Shown here piece after piece: positions 35,701-46,632 of a stretch of 64,000 nt of DNA. The notes below the pieces were generated by a model. The model was not told the DNA's origin. It worked only from the letters and a program-made list of their open reading frames with translations, and did no database searches. Made by a program: the position numbers and the translations under genes. The first letter of the stretch is position 1, and the number at the start of each line of letters is the position of its first letter. The stretch is from NCBI GenBank assembly GCA_032158295.1, contig CM063249.1:342501-406500 (forward strand), written 5' to 3'. The DNA comes from Pycnopodia helianthoides (lineage: Eukaryota > Echinodermata > Asteroidea > Forcipulatida > Asteriidae).

Positions 35701-38700
35701 CATTACTTGGGATTTCAACGTGTTGGACTTTTGGCATAGCCAAGGTTGTGATTGGTCAACACATAAGGGATAGGTCTATTCTTATTCTCTGGTTTTCAAT
35801 ATACACACCGTCCAACCAAACTGTGACCAAGTCATCAAACTTAGCGGTCAGGTTTTAGTGGATCAGGTTGACTTAGTGGATTCTTTCCCGGCCTTTCACC
35901 TCTGCAGACCCAATTTTGAATCGCACCTCGCATTTGGGTTGCGTTTTCAGTGCCTACCTGATTGCACAGGTTTTCCCTGTTTGGGGTTTTCCCTGTTTGG
36001 GGTTTTCCCTGTTTGGGGTTTTCCCTGTTTGGGGTTTTCCTCCCAAATTTGAAAAAAAATTCTTCTCATTTCCTATTCGTCCTGCTTGCGCCACTTGATG
36101 TGTTGAAAAACAGTGAAAAAACAACAAACAGCTTTGGTTTTGTTATGTGCTTATAAGCAACATAGGTGTTTATTTATTTATTTAATTATCTTTTGTGAAG
36201 GAGGGGGGTCTTCAAATGTTAGGTGTCCTATACTTTGAAAAATATTAAACTTTTTTTTGGGGGGGGGGATTTGTACCGATAAAGCACCAAGCTCGCTGAC
36301 TGAAACTAAACAATTTTGACTCAATTTATTACTAATCCTCTACTTTGCTTTTTGATTACCAAGTAATAAACCACAAGGGAAACTGACTGGGTAAATTTTT
36401 AATAATTTTGGGTTGAACAAAGACAAATTTACTAGAGCGAGATTTGAGCCAACAACTTCCAGATTAGCGTGCCAACTAAGCTATCGAGCCCTATGTTGGT
36501 CTCCCAATTTTGTCAATGTTTTTGTTTGGGGTGCCAGTCAGAAGCCAGTCAACCTGACAAATGTTAACTGCCGTGTAGCCTGGGATCACACCCAAGTTTA
36601 CGATACAACCTGGGAAGCAGCAGCCAGGGGATCACCTTAAGGGGGATGCAAACTTGTTATTTCAAATATCAGGTAATAAACCATAAGGTAAACTTTAAAT
36701 AATTTGGGGTTAAACAATTCCGGAGGTCGTTGATTCAAATCCTGTATTAGTCAATATTTCTTTGTTCAACCCCAAATGAAATGATGTTGACTTACGAAAT
36801 TCACAAGGTTTCTTCCTGGCGCCATCGTTGATTTCTTGGAAGACAACGGGGCTCATCTCGCCATTGTGGCCCTCTTTAAATATCTTGAAGTCTTTGCTCA
36901 GACACATCACTACGTCATCAAAGTCATCTTCTTTCACCTTTCGACAGTGAAACAAATACTTTACATTCTTATTGCATCAGGAAAACAACCAAATAAGCCA
37001 TGTACTGGTGTATGGCTATAAAGCCTGAGTAATAGGGTCATTACCAAATATGACCCTACCTTTGAATACTAAATACATATTTTGTATCTTGGGATTTTAT
37101 TGGACTTCAAATTCAAATCAGGGATTCTGCCGAGAACAAACTATTATTGTTATTAATGTAAACTATTTTGAATATTAAGGATAAAACAAAAAATAATAAT
37201 AATAAATCATACATAAATACATTTCATACATATATAAAGATATGTTTGCAAAAGTTGAAAGGGACTCAAGTAATTGGAAGAAACCATCTGTCATAACAAT
37301 AAACAATTGTTCAGCCAGTACTTTTATAATCTTTCTTTTGGGAACATGTAGTTATGTGATGATTGCTTCATATAAAGTCAAAGGGTCGAACAAATACACA
37401 GCAAGTGTAAATAGTAGGCCTACATCATAAACAAATATCTGAAATATCTCCGGGGGTTGCACTACCATGTACAGAATGCCTTTAAATCATGGAAGTCCAA
37501 CCATCAACACTTTGAGCCTCTCTCAAAACCATCATGCAACTACCAGTGATTGATGGACATTTACCTTTGACCTTTTGCCGAGTGTCTTCAATTGGCATTT
37601 TATGGTTTATTTATTACCGCAAAAAAAACAGTTAAATAACAATAAATTCCATCTTTTCCTATCATCTTTTCCCCCCACTTGACAACTTTCAAAGAAACTC
37701 ATGATTATTCTACCAGGTTCCACAGTGGCTTCTTTCCAACTTGAATATGTCACCGGACCCAAACCTGGGCTTGTGCTTCAAGTTGGGCTCCGTCATCAAT
37801 TTTGGAGCAGTGTACATTGTTTGGTGTTTCCAACATCAAAGGAAGCCTGGAGCTGGAGACAGTGCCAAGCTGAGGTATTAATGATCTGATTCTGAAAACA
37901 TCTCACTGATAGATGGCAAACATACATGGTTTCTAAAATACAGAAAACAAGTCACCTATGACACAATCAAAACAACCTACAAGTATGAAATCCGTCTGGT
38001 ACGTTGACAAGTTGTAGACAGAGATGTTTGAGTTGGCCAGGCTTGTGATGACGGACTTGGTGGTCATCGTGAGGCCAGTGTTGCCGTCAGCAGCCACGCA
38101 GCTTGGGATGGCATCCAGGGCCAGCCAGATTGTGGGCTGTACAATCAGCTCTGCCCTGGAGGGAAGTTCTATGGGCCAAAAAAAGAACACATTAGTAACT
38201 CATTGGTTGTGTAATTAAATATAAAATGACGGAATTGTAGGTAACATTTGAAAAGACTAAAAACACTAGTTTACAGACCTGATACTTTGTGAAAGCGACA
38301 GAGGCAATTGCCTCCATGCCCCTGGTCATTGCCTTGGTGCCCCTTGAAAAGTTCCAGAGAAAAGTAGGGATGCCCTTAACTTACAATGTAGGAACACTGT
38401 CATGCTACATGTAGTACAAGAGTGCAGTATCAGGCCTGTGGTTGGAGTAACTTTAATAATTTAGTGACCTTTTCCCACTGATCAAAAACTGCCAGATCTC
38501 TTACTAATGACGTGGAAACAACGGAGGCAATTGCCTCCATGCCCCTGGTCATTGCCTTGGTGCCCTTTGAAAAGTTCCAGTGAAAATTAACATTTCCCTC
38601 ATAGGGATGCTCTTTACTTACAATGCAGAAACACTGTCTTGCTAGCACAAGAGTGCAGTATCAGGCCTGAGGTTGGAGTACTATAATAACTTAGTGACCT

Positions 38701-40447
38701 TTTCCCACTAATCAAAAATTGTAAGATCTGAGGTTGGTCTATAAAATGAAGTTGTTCATATGAATGTGGAATTATAAAAAATGTGTAAGAAGAAGAAATG
38801 GGGAAAGCAGTAAGTTCAAGCTCTCCTCCCCCTTCCCCCCTTCCCCCCTTCCCCCCTCCCCTCAATTTCCTGACCCAAGGTCCTGTCAACCCACCACACT
38901 GAACTGCTGAAGGAACTCAACAAGAAAATAGGGAACAAATTCCCTGTCAAATCACCTTTAAGACCGTCTTGATCTGTGATTAATGAGAAATCATCGCAGG
39001 TCTCTGTGAAACTGAAGAACTTGCAACTGCTAAAAATTGATAGCAATGTGGGTGAAATATAATTTGTTCAGATAAATATTGGAAAATAATGTGGTTGTCG
39101 GATTTCTAATGGACAAGCTGTTTTAAAATAAAACTCAATTCAATTAATTCTTCATAGTAGGATGGCAGGGCAGACTATCGTCCCCATACTATGGTTTAGG
39201 CACTGGCCTGGTGACCAGTGTTGTCTGTTTAGCTTTTTCTTCCATTCTGTGAATTTTTTTATGTTTTATGTGTTTTTGATCATTTTCATGTATTGTAAGA
39301 GGCACAATATAAATCTTAATTATTAATAATAATTGTTATCATTGACTGAAATTATCTGCATTGCTTGGTGTATATTTTCATTTTAAAGAATTGTGCACTG
39401 CTCATTACACACAAGGCATGAAGAACACATGGTTGTCCCGAATTATGCACATATGACATCATTAAAGTCGGGCAAATGAAGGTTGCTCATTAGCCCACCT
39501 TGTTGGGCTATTATGGCTCTCTTTTAACATCGGTCATATAACACTCACCATTACAGCCCACCATCTGTACGCACCTTAAAATAAAGAAAGTGTTTGACCG
39601 ACACCTCGGCAGATTTTGATTGCAAATTTCTCCCATTTCTAAACGTCCCATACTATTCAAACCTACTCATATTATTCCTTACATTTCCAAAATTACTATG
39701 ATACATGACATTGACAGGGCTTACCAAATGATACCTTTGTCCAGATGTGTTGATTTGAAAATGGCACAAAAAAACGTGTACAAAAGTTACATTCTAGTTC
39801 GTCGTGACTCGGGGGCCGCCATCTTAAGTAGGATTCCCTGCCTGCTGATCGTGAGAAGTCAGGGCGTTCAATTTTCAAATCATCACATCTGGACAAAGGA
39901 ATCATTTGGTAAGCCCTGTCATGTAGGCCTATCATAGAAATTCTGGAAATGTAAGGAATAATATGAGTAAGTTTGAATAGTAAGTGATGTTTAAAAATGG
40001 GAGAAATTTGAAATCAAAATCTGCCGAGGTGTTGGTCAAACATTTTCTCTATTTTAGGGTGCGCACAGATGGTGGGCTGTAATGGTGAGTGTATGACCGA
40101 TGTTAAAAGAGAGCCATAACAGCCCAACAAGGTAGTGCTTATTAGCTGTGCTCTTCCATTGTTTCATCTTCGTTTTAACTCTAAGATGGTGGCATGATGA
40201 CATCAAAAAGAAGAAAGTGTAGTGATAGCAGCCTTTTCAAATCAAAACAACACTGAGGTTTTTTGTGTTTTTTGAGGGAGGTTCTGAAAAAGGCTTTGTC
40301 TGCCCATACTCTATTCTCCGATCTGAATGCGTACCTAACTTGTTGATGTAGCAGTGACAGCTTTATTAGTGAATGGGTGAATAAGCTGATGTCTTCCTTT
40401 TGGATTGAAGCGATCCAAAGTCGATGAGGAGAAATATGAAGCTCCAT
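23784..40447 (-). CDS. CASTOR: CASTOR, cytosolic arginine sensor for mTORC1 (complete, nine coding exons)
   Basis: CASTOR proteins bind GATOR2 and release it when arginine binds, activating mTORC1. Coding exons (minus strand): 40335-40447, 38956-39029, 37981-38168, 36796-36937, 34531-34660, 33847-33945, 32405-32484, 29341-29435 and 23784-23900. All have AG/GT borders and compatible phases. They total 1038 nt, or 345 aa (vertebrate proteins are 329). Landmarks: MELHISPHRL start, CKFFSFTET, ISVYNLSTYQTDFILV, SPDNRFLVT, RFLSLSIINKKISLVVD, FWRMIKIGNLPLGF and DESGIVAQISEPLAE-YYISTF. This is the four-ACT-domain layout. The arginine contacts (Ser-Val at 112-113, Gly274, Glu277, Thr300, Phe301, Asp304) and the GATOR2-contact YQTD are present. 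The C-terminal tail is longer and divergent. Whether it is orthologous to CASTOR1, CASTOR2 or their common ancestor cannot be decided here. Exons 4 and 6 rest on weaker similarity but fit phase exactly. Confidence 0.93.
24340..24420 (+). mobile_element. Degenerate family-A SINE fragment in CASTOR intron 8
   Basis: AGATGGTAGAGCGGCCAGCA, then GGAGGTCGTAGGTTCAAATC and ACTTTTCTTTGCTCGACCCC match the 7084-7172 copy with substitutions. It runs antisense to the host gene. Confidence 0.7.
25071..25442. mobile_element. M1-family MITE, intron 8 of CASTOR
   Basis: Left end TTAAAGGCCCTGTACACTAT, right end ACCAATCCTGTATAATAACT followed by TTAAGG. The internal blocks CACAGATTCACACATAACTT, TTCTGCCTAAAATGCTATCG and TCGATGACCAATTGAG are shared with the copy at 43396-43737. 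Confidence 0.85.
25640..25990. repeat. Dispersed repeat R1, copy 3
   Basis: It shares GTGAAAGTTTCAGCTTACAG, CGTCAAATCCATTCACGC, GGTGACAGAGGGTACCAACA and GCATCTCTGGCTGCAGCAT with the 8.4 and 9.2 kb copies, same strand. GCCAGGTGACA is locally duplicated at 25793-25813. Confidence 0.7.
26040..26385 (+). mobile_element. SINE (family C), tRNA-related with a 3' body
   Basis: GGTCTAGCGCATCAAACAAG and GCCCAAGACACTTAAACC, then CCAGGTGTATAAATGGGCAC and a tail AAGTGCACTATACAAGAACC. These resemble the conserved body and 3' end of a widespread metazoan tRNA-SINE type. No promoter boxes are well preserved. Confidence 0.6.
26733..27060. mobile_element. M1-family MITE adjoining minisatellite I
   Basis: Left end AAAGGTACTATACAGGATTG, right end TTACCAATCCTGTTTAACAC. 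The interior contains CCTGCGAAAGGGCTTAACCT and TCATTGAGAAGGAATTC. The right terminal repeat grades directly into the 42-bp minisatellite. Confidence 0.8.
27034..27927. repeat. Minisatellite I, 42-bp unit, ~21 copies
   Basis: The unit is CCAATCCTGTTTAACACC plus TTTAAAGCAGTGTACATGGG plus ATTA (42 bp). Units are near-identical apart from T/G at one position (CTGTTTAAC versus CTGTTGAAC). One insertion interrupts the array (TTATAGCTGACGTTAATTTG at about 27801-27820). Because 42 is divisible by three, both strands give long open frames (208 codons each); these are not genes. It lies in CASTOR intron 8. Confidence 0.97.
27976..29227. repeat. Minisatellite II, 48-bp unit, ~26 copies
   Basis: The unit begins CCTATTGAAGATGCATGTAA and ends CTGATGTTTTTG (48 bp). 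Variation is minimal (for example TTAGAG versus TTACAG, TGTAATGG versus TGTAACGG, one extra T near 29171). The period is a multiple of three, so frames of 389 (+) and 415 (-) codons appear but have no start context or splice links. It lies in CASTOR intron 8, 113 bp from exon 8. Confidence 0.97.
30015..30610. repeat. Degenerate minisatellite, ~40-bp unit
   Basis: Roughly 14 imperfect repeats of GAGGCCATTGAGGAAGACTC followed by a variable TTCTAAGGTCAAAACTT-like part. Unit length drifts from about 35 to 47 bp, so the array is old. It lies in CASTOR intron 7. Confidence 0.9.
31126..31509. mobile_element. M1-family MITE, CASTOR intron 7
   Basis: Left TTAAAGGTAATATACAGGAT, right ACCAATCCTGTATAACACCT. 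Shares the interior with the copy at 26733-27060 in inverse sense. Confidence 0.8.
31602..32371. mobile_element. Foldback element F1 in CASTOR intron 7
   Basis: Termini GCCCAAGATGTCAGTGATC (31602) and, inverted, GCCCAAGACGTCAGTGATCG (32371 inward) with further imperfect pairing (AACTTGACCAGCT). A second, inner inverted pair is AGGAATCCTGCAGCATTGGG (32080) against 32233-32256. The core 31740-32085 resembles 46985-47390 in inverse orientation. Confidence 0.65.
32884..32937. repeat. Short tandem repeat (11-bp unit)
   Basis: CTTATAAGTTT-type units repeated about five times, with outlying related pieces at 32830-32870. It lies upstream of CASTOR exon 7 within intron 6. Confidence 0.85.
34395..34526 (+). 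mobile_element. tRNA-Leu(CAA)-like SINE next to the CASTOR exon 5 donor
   Basis: ATGGCCGAACGGTCAAGCGC (D-arm), GGACTCAAGCTC (anticodon arm with CAA), GGTTCAAGTCCC (T-arm) and the SINE body CTTGTGTCCTGAAGC. It ends about 5 bp from the exon 5 border at 34531, antisense to CASTOR. Confidence 0.75.
35968..36042. repeat. 16-bp tandem repeat, ~5 units
   Basis: Units of TTTTCCCTGTTTGGGG. Repetitive Gly-Phe frames here are artefacts. Confidence 0.95.
36358..36625 (-). mobile_element. Degenerate family-A SINE in CASTOR intron 4
   Basis: AATAAACCACAAGGGAAACT, GGTTGAACAAAGACAAATTT, a decayed tRNA-like part (about 36430-36490) and the body GGTGCCAGTCAGAAGCCAGT. A partial plus-strand piece (36716-36765) sits just beside exon 4. 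Confidence 0.75.
38295..38735. repeat. Tandem duplication (~230-bp period) in CASTOR intron 2
   Basis: GAGGCAATTGCCTCCATGCC, CTGGTCATTGCCTTGGTGCC and AGTGCAGTATCAGGCCTG recur in two adjacent copies (from about 38295 and 38520). Related fragments are near 57910-57960 and 63665-63720. Confidence 0.8.
39498..40133. mobile_element. Foldback MITE in CASTOR intron 1
   Basis: The arms, about 270 bp each, start ACCTTGTTGGGCTATTATGG (left) and, inverted, ACCTTGTTGGGCTGTTATGG (right). They continue with matching segments including CAGATTTTGATT/AATCAAAATCTG equivalents and GGGCTTACCAAATGAT. No coding capacity. Confidence 0.85.
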
Positions 40448-40449
40448 GA

Positions 40450-43380
40450 CTGAAAATCCTAAATGAAAAAAAAACAGACCTGGATAAGAGAAACTCATGA
40501 GATAAGTGAATCCATGTTTCTTTACTTTATTTTCCCCCCTCTAGTTTCTACCCCTTCTTCTCTATCAGCCTCTCCCAGTTTCCCTGCAAACCTCTTTCGT
40601 ACTAATTAGGGGGGCCTATTCCACTACTTTGGGTACATATGCTTTGTGCATCAGAACGTTTACTTGAGAAACCACATAGCTGATTCAGTTGGTAGACTTG
40701 TCATCAATTGCACGGGTAGTTAAAGCAATGGATACAGTAAATGCCAGTTGTATTCAAACATCAAACCTTGTGATAAGCTTTTTTCTAAAGTACGGTAGCC
40801 ACTCAGGCTAGTATTTGTAGTAAACTGTCCGTTTTGCTTGCCCCCAGGAAGGTTTAGTAGAGGGTAGTAGCCAAGATTTTAAACATTGTCATCAATGTAT
40901 CTCTCTGATACTGTATGTACTGAAAATGGTAGCCAACAGAACCGGTTTAATGGTAAAAATGTAACCCAGGATGGACTGCATATAATGAGACGGACAGTGC
41001 AGTGCAACAGACACTGATGTCCTAGTAGTACCAGGACTAGGTAAAATTAAGTTAAACTGACCATAGAGCAAGGTCTATGCACTCACACACTCAAAAGCAC
41101 ATAACACATTAAACAAAATTACTGATTCACCTCTGAAAAGTAAGAAATATGAGCATTGTAAACAAGTAGGTTGCCCAATTTTTAGTAGCCCACAAGGCAA
41201 GTTGTTGAGAAGAGGTGTTTACTAAATTTAAAAAAGAACTAGCCTGTAGCAGTTTACTAAGTTACTAGTCAATGTATGCCTGGAGGTAGAATATATGCCA
41301 GGCTAGTGTGTTGATGTAAATGATGATGAATAGATAGAGACAAGAGCCCTGAAATGATGAGGAATATGAAGGAATGCTTGATATTTACTATAAAGTATAC
41401 GCATGGATTGGAAGTAGTTAATTTCTACCACCATGTAAATTACTGTTTGTATTTTCCGCTGCCTGTTTCTCCGTTTGTTTTATTATTAACTAAAAATGTG
41501 AATGAAGAGTAGAAAGTACTTGAGTTTGTCGAATACAAGATCTGCAAAAAGTTAATCAATATTTATGTGTTGTTCATTTGGTGTCTTTGTCTACCCCCCC
41601 CCCCCCCACGGGCCCATGCTCCTATAAAGTTTCATTCGGTCATCATCTGCATCTGTAGTACCGGTAGGCTACATAACTGTGCAAACTCCAATACTAGACT
41701 GGATATCTGGCACAGGGCGCAGTCACGATGCAAAGCAGCTTTAGTAATCAGAAAGGGCCCCCCTTGTGATTTGAAGAAGATTGCTATTGATGTGGGTTCT
41801 AGTCTTAAACTAGGTTTCTGTAGTTTGTGACTCTCTGCATGATGTCAGATGGCAGGCTATATAACTCATTCTACAATGAGTATTTATAACAGTTCTTGTT
41901 TGGTTGAGGACGTCTAAACGATAACGCAGAAGTTTGTCTCGTTTGTGGACACAAATAATCAATCACGTGTTTATGTTTATCTTGACAGACAAGAGTTTGT
42001 TATTTGAGCAATATTTACATAATTTACCTTCCGCCTGCTCGTGTCAATGTTTACAAATTTGCCACGTGCGTCATCTTCACCAACCGGAAGTGTATTGCTA
42101 AACACAAATAAGTATCCGAAGTAAATATTGCACGAGTCCTGAGTAACTAATAAACTAAACCCAGTCCTTCCAGATCCAATGTAACTTGACTTGTCATGTT
42201 CTGTGTTTATGGAGGGGGAAGAGTGAAATCTAAAGCTTCTCCCTAGTGTCGAGTGAAAAACAAGTAAACCAAGAAACACTTTAAAGACGTCATGTACAGT
42301 TCTTTACATAAAGGAGGGCTGGTTTGGGGGGAAAGGTGGAACAGAAACGTGAAGGAGCACATAAGGGATTGGAAGGTTGTCTTTTAGGTTTGTTGTTTTG
42401 TTTTTAAGAAGAAAAAACAACTATATTATTTCATGGAGCGGTGCAAAGCCAACGTCCTGCGGGATATGGTGCAAGATTGATTGGTGCAGAGCCTTTGGGG
42501 GGGGGGGGCTTTGATGTATATATAGAACCATAAGAAATATTCATTTGTGCATGGACATTGGTAAAATCAGGCTGTTGACACAATTGGCCCACCGGTTAAA
42601 GTTTCCACGCACCGTTGCATGCGTTGATGACCCAAATTGAAATTGATCTTCTTCTGATTGGTGTTGGCCTCTGTAACTAGTTGGGGTTCAAATCACTCCA
42701 CAAGATACACTCCCATGGCTGTTATTGTAACAAGACACTTTTATTCGTCAATCTCTCATCAACATTTAACAAAGCCAACAACTCACGATTGGCTCACTTT
42801 AAAGCACATGTACAGCATTAATAATTTTCAAAGAATAGTATCCACACTTTATGTGACCTTACATAACATGAAATAACAAACCTGTGAAATATTAAGCTCA
42901 ATCGGTATTCGGAGTCATGAGAAAACAGTGAGAAAAACCCATTGTTTTCACTGTTTTCAAACATCGAATTTGATCACCAGTGATAAAGACTAATAGTTTT
43001 ACTAATTTCCTAAAAACCATAGCATTTCAAGCAAAACTATTTCAAGGGAAGTTTACCACCATAACCATCTTTATACCAATAGTAAGTTATGTGCAAATCT
43101 GTGAACATGTTATATTTTCAATCTTACAAATGTTGTATACACCCTGTAAGTGTACAGTACTTACAAGGTGTAGACCTTTCCATTGCAACGTCACATCCGG
43201 AGTTTTTGCCAACAAGGTTGGAAAACTATGGGAAGCCACAAATGCAAAGCAAGAAACGATATAGCCACGGTTTGTAACAATGTTACATATTCAAAAATGG
43301 TGTTGAATTTGTTGGAAACAAATCAACCAATCATGGGTTTGTTTGTTGTTGTTTTTTAAGTATGCAGAAACGTCGAAATT
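40450..43380. other. Interval upstream of CASTOR with no recognisable gene
   Basis: It would contain the CASTOR promoter and any 5' UTR. I see no convincing TATA box or exon. A C-run is at 41595-41608 and a G-run at 42498-42509. A piece of 43160-43240 recurs inverted at 45270-45350 (TTTCCAACCTTG / CAAGGTTGGAAA). Confidence 0.45.
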
Positions 43381-43395
43381 TGTCACAATATAGGT

Positions 43396-43737
43396 TAAAG
43401 GCCCTGTACACTATTGGTAAGATAAAAAAACACAATGTTCACAGATTCACACATAACTTACATGATTTAAAGTAAGTAATGGTAGAAAGAGTTCCTTAAA
43501 ATGTTTCTGCCTAAAATGCTATCGTTTCTGAGAAACGAGTAAAACAATAGTAATTGTCACGCATGATAATTTGAAAAAACAGAAAACACATAAGGTCTCT
43601 TTTCACTATTTTCTCGTGACCTCGATGACCAATTGTGCTCAAACTTTCACAGGTTTGTTTGTTCATGCATATGTTTAATCACACAAAATGTGGACACTGA
43701 TTTTGAGCTGTTACCAAAAGTGTACAATACCTTTAAC
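43396..43737. mobile_element. M1-family MITE
   Basis: Left TTAAAGGCCCTGTACACTAT, right TTACCAAAAGTGTACAATAC followed by CTTTAA. It is the closest relative of the copy at 25071-25442. Confidence 0.85.
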
Positions 43738-43989
43738 ACGAATGGAGTTGCCAACCCGCGTTGATTTCTCAACACTGGAAATGTCTTTCTACAGCCTCGC
43801 CCTGTTATGAATGGTAGCAATCACGCCAATGACTGCTAATGACTGTTACACTGCGGTCGCTACTGCCATTAGCATCTATACATTCATTGCATTGCAAAAA
43901 ACAACCTCGCACAAAGGTTGAAAGTGACCAAAACTAATAATTTGACTACCACAGCTGACTTGAACTTGAGTTTCAAACATCCATGACAA

Positions 43990-44219
43990 TAGACCCTTCC
44001 CATGAAATATTATGTTAATTGAACATCGCGCGTGCGCACTTTCCCTACTAGTTGGCAAAATGAGTGAACATCGCGCCTTTTTGTATGGGACTGATTGTGG
44101 TGTGACGCACACGCGTTTGTGCGTCTGCCTAGTGCACAACTCTATTGCGTTTGCCAACCAATAGTTTCCGCACGCAATTGCGTGAATCTAATTAGCATAT
44201 TTCATGGGAAAGGTCCATT
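43990..44219. mobile_element. 230-bp MITE
   Basis: TAGACCCTTCCCATGAAATA on the left pairs with the right end, inverted TAATGGACCTTTCCCATGAA. Further pairing extends through the GTTAATT/GCTAATT segments. Non-coding. Confidence 0.75.
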
Positions 44220-44279
44220 ATAAGCAATAAACTAAGAACATTAATAAGTTACTACACAAAATCTAAGGTGTGAGACTAG

Positions 44280-44331
44280 GTAGCTGTAGCTGTAGCTGTA
44301 GCTGTAGCTGTAGCTGTAGCTGTAGCTGTAC
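44280..44331. repeat. (TAGCTG)n hexamer array
   Basis: About eight perfect TAGCTG units. Confidence 0.97.
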
Positions 44332-45429
44332 ATACGGTTCACTGAGAAAACAATTGTGGCTCCAAAAAATAGGGAACGTGTTGTCAATATGAAAAAGAAA
44401 AAAAAACAATCATTAAATCAAAAAATCAAAATATATTTATGTGAATTATTATTTTCTACATTTAAAATATCTATCCAACTTCAAATTCATTTCAAAACAA
44501 ACGCTTTTATAGCTCAAACGACCAATTCTAAGGCAACGTGTCCCTTTAATACTGTGCAGATTGGCTTCCTTTACACGTTGTAGCAATGCAGGAACCCAAC
44601 GTTCCATAGAAAGCATACAACTTGTGCGTTCTACTTGAAGCAAACAGCGTTCAGTTTTATTTGGGTTAACCATTACTTTGTGGTTTTCATGCAGATTAAT
44701 GGAGCGTTCACATTATGTTGTTCACGTTTCCTAGGAGACTCAGCGGGGCAATCGTCTTGTCCATAGCTATGCTGATCTATCAACCAAAAGTAGGCCACTC
44801 TCCGTCCACACTGGCATCACTAACATGAACCAAAATGAGGGGCAGCTTTTAGTTAATATGAAAACAAAAAACAAAAAAATAAAAAAATAAAAAATAATGA
44901 TTTAAAAGAGGCTCAGTACAGTCGGATACTTTAAAGAACGTAATTGGCAGCAAGTGTGCATGTTATTGTGTTAAAAATTAAAACATCTGGTATGTCTGCT
45001 GCCACCTAGCGTTCCAAAGTCCCTAATTGCAATTTGCCTTTCTATTATTGATAAACCGTGTGTTCTGGTTGGCATGGACTGCCGAATGTTAGCAAAACAT
45101 TCAATCGTGTTAACAGGCGTTGTGACAAACTTAACATTTTCTGTGAACTTTCGATAACAAAATACATCCTATGATTGGTTGCTTTGTTTTCAACAAATTA
45201 AACACTTTTTGAATATGTCTGTAACATAATATGTGTTTGTTACATATGTAATCTGTTTTTGCTCTTCATTTATGGCTCCCATAGTTTTCCAACCTTGTTT
45301 GGCAAAAACTCAGGCTGTGACATTGCAATGGAATGGTCTATAGACCCCTTGCATTGGCCACCATCGCTGGTCAAACAATAGTCTTGATTGGCGACGTTCA
45401 TTTTGTTTAACTTAGTGCGATATCGCAAC

Positions 45430-45545
45430 ATGAATTTATTGTCCGCAACAGTAATTATTGGAGAAGAGATATCTGTATCACACGAACATCTGGATCAAAA
45501 CGAACGTCTTGACGCTTTTGGCTCTAGACCCCGCCGCGCACAACG
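45430..45545 (+). CDS. Possible small plus-strand first exon (weak)
   Basis: An ATG at 45430 opens a 38-codon frame (begins MNLLSATVIIGEEIS) that ends at a good donor, ACG|GTGAGT, at 45546. The opposite strand is also open here (60 codons ending VLIQMFV) with GC-rich codons. No family is recognised, no following exon was found and only one of the two readings can be right, if either. It is listed because the base composition differs from the surrounding AT-rich sequence. Confidence 0.15.
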
Positions 45546-46632
45546 GTGAGTAGGCTGTGACCAGACTGTTCCCCTGTGTCTCCCCTATGTGAATGGTGTC
45601 CAAGAAGTGCCTCGGGTCTTGCGAGTAGTATGGAGAACTGGTGACAATTTTCAAGAACATGTGATGTGATACCAGAAGTTACATCAGCTCAAACTAAGCA
45701 ATTGTGTTGGGCTCTTTCAAGGTGCTCAACAGCAAGTGCCTTCAGTGGTACGATAACAATCACAAGATACTTCTCCGTTACGGTGTCATCTTGATCGGGG
45801 TTTCCGTTCAGTCCATTCAATTAGTCTTTATAGTACTAGTAGCTGCTTGAAAAATAACACTTTTCCCAAATCCAGTCGGTAAATTTACGACTCAATCGTG
45901 ACCTTCCACAAAATTACGAATTGCAGTGGTTTGATTTTAAACTCTTCAAGGCCCAATTTAATTCTCGCAAATTCTAACGCCGGTTTAACATTCACAGTAC
46001 ATGTGTACACTTTACTGTGAATGTACGTCTAGCTACCATACACAATATCTGGCAATGAATGCCTCGATATAAATATGCAAACAAGCCTCGTTTTGATCTG
46101 CCTGGTACTTCCGGGCAGCAAACCCAAAACCGTCAAGACGATGTTTCGGTCCAGATTTATAGACTTGCCCAGCGCCAGTTTAGTCTAGCGCCCTCTTGCG
46201 GTCGCTCTTTCCTCACTTCCTATTTTGTTTACTCTATTGGATTGTGTTTATACTTGAACTGTTTGCAGTATTAAAAGCCGTAGTTTCTCATGAAAACGAG
46301 TTCCAATTTGATCGTGTATGTTTTGGACATCCAACTACTACTACCATAGTGGCGCAGTTTTTCTGAGCCAGACTCCCAAACAGTCAATGTAGCGCCCTCT
46401 ACCAATGGCTAATACAAAAAACAGCGTCGCCAATCAGGACTAGGCAAACAATGGAAACGTGCACGCGTGTACGCAAAGCACACTACTCAGCCAAGATAGA
46501 TAATTGACCTCCGCAGAGGGGACGCTGTTTTGGGCTTGTGACGTCATATGCAAGTGGTCTTTTAGAAGTACTGAAAATATTGGCATCAGAATGAGTATCT
46601 GCAATTATAGATGCTTGGAGAAAAATACAAAC

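Noticed and set aside
36796..36930. Exon 4 starting at 36930 with exon 3 ending at 37977
   Set aside because: In frame, but the alternative (37981 and 36937) restores LVKEDDF opposite the vertebrate LVREQDL with no gap and was preferred.
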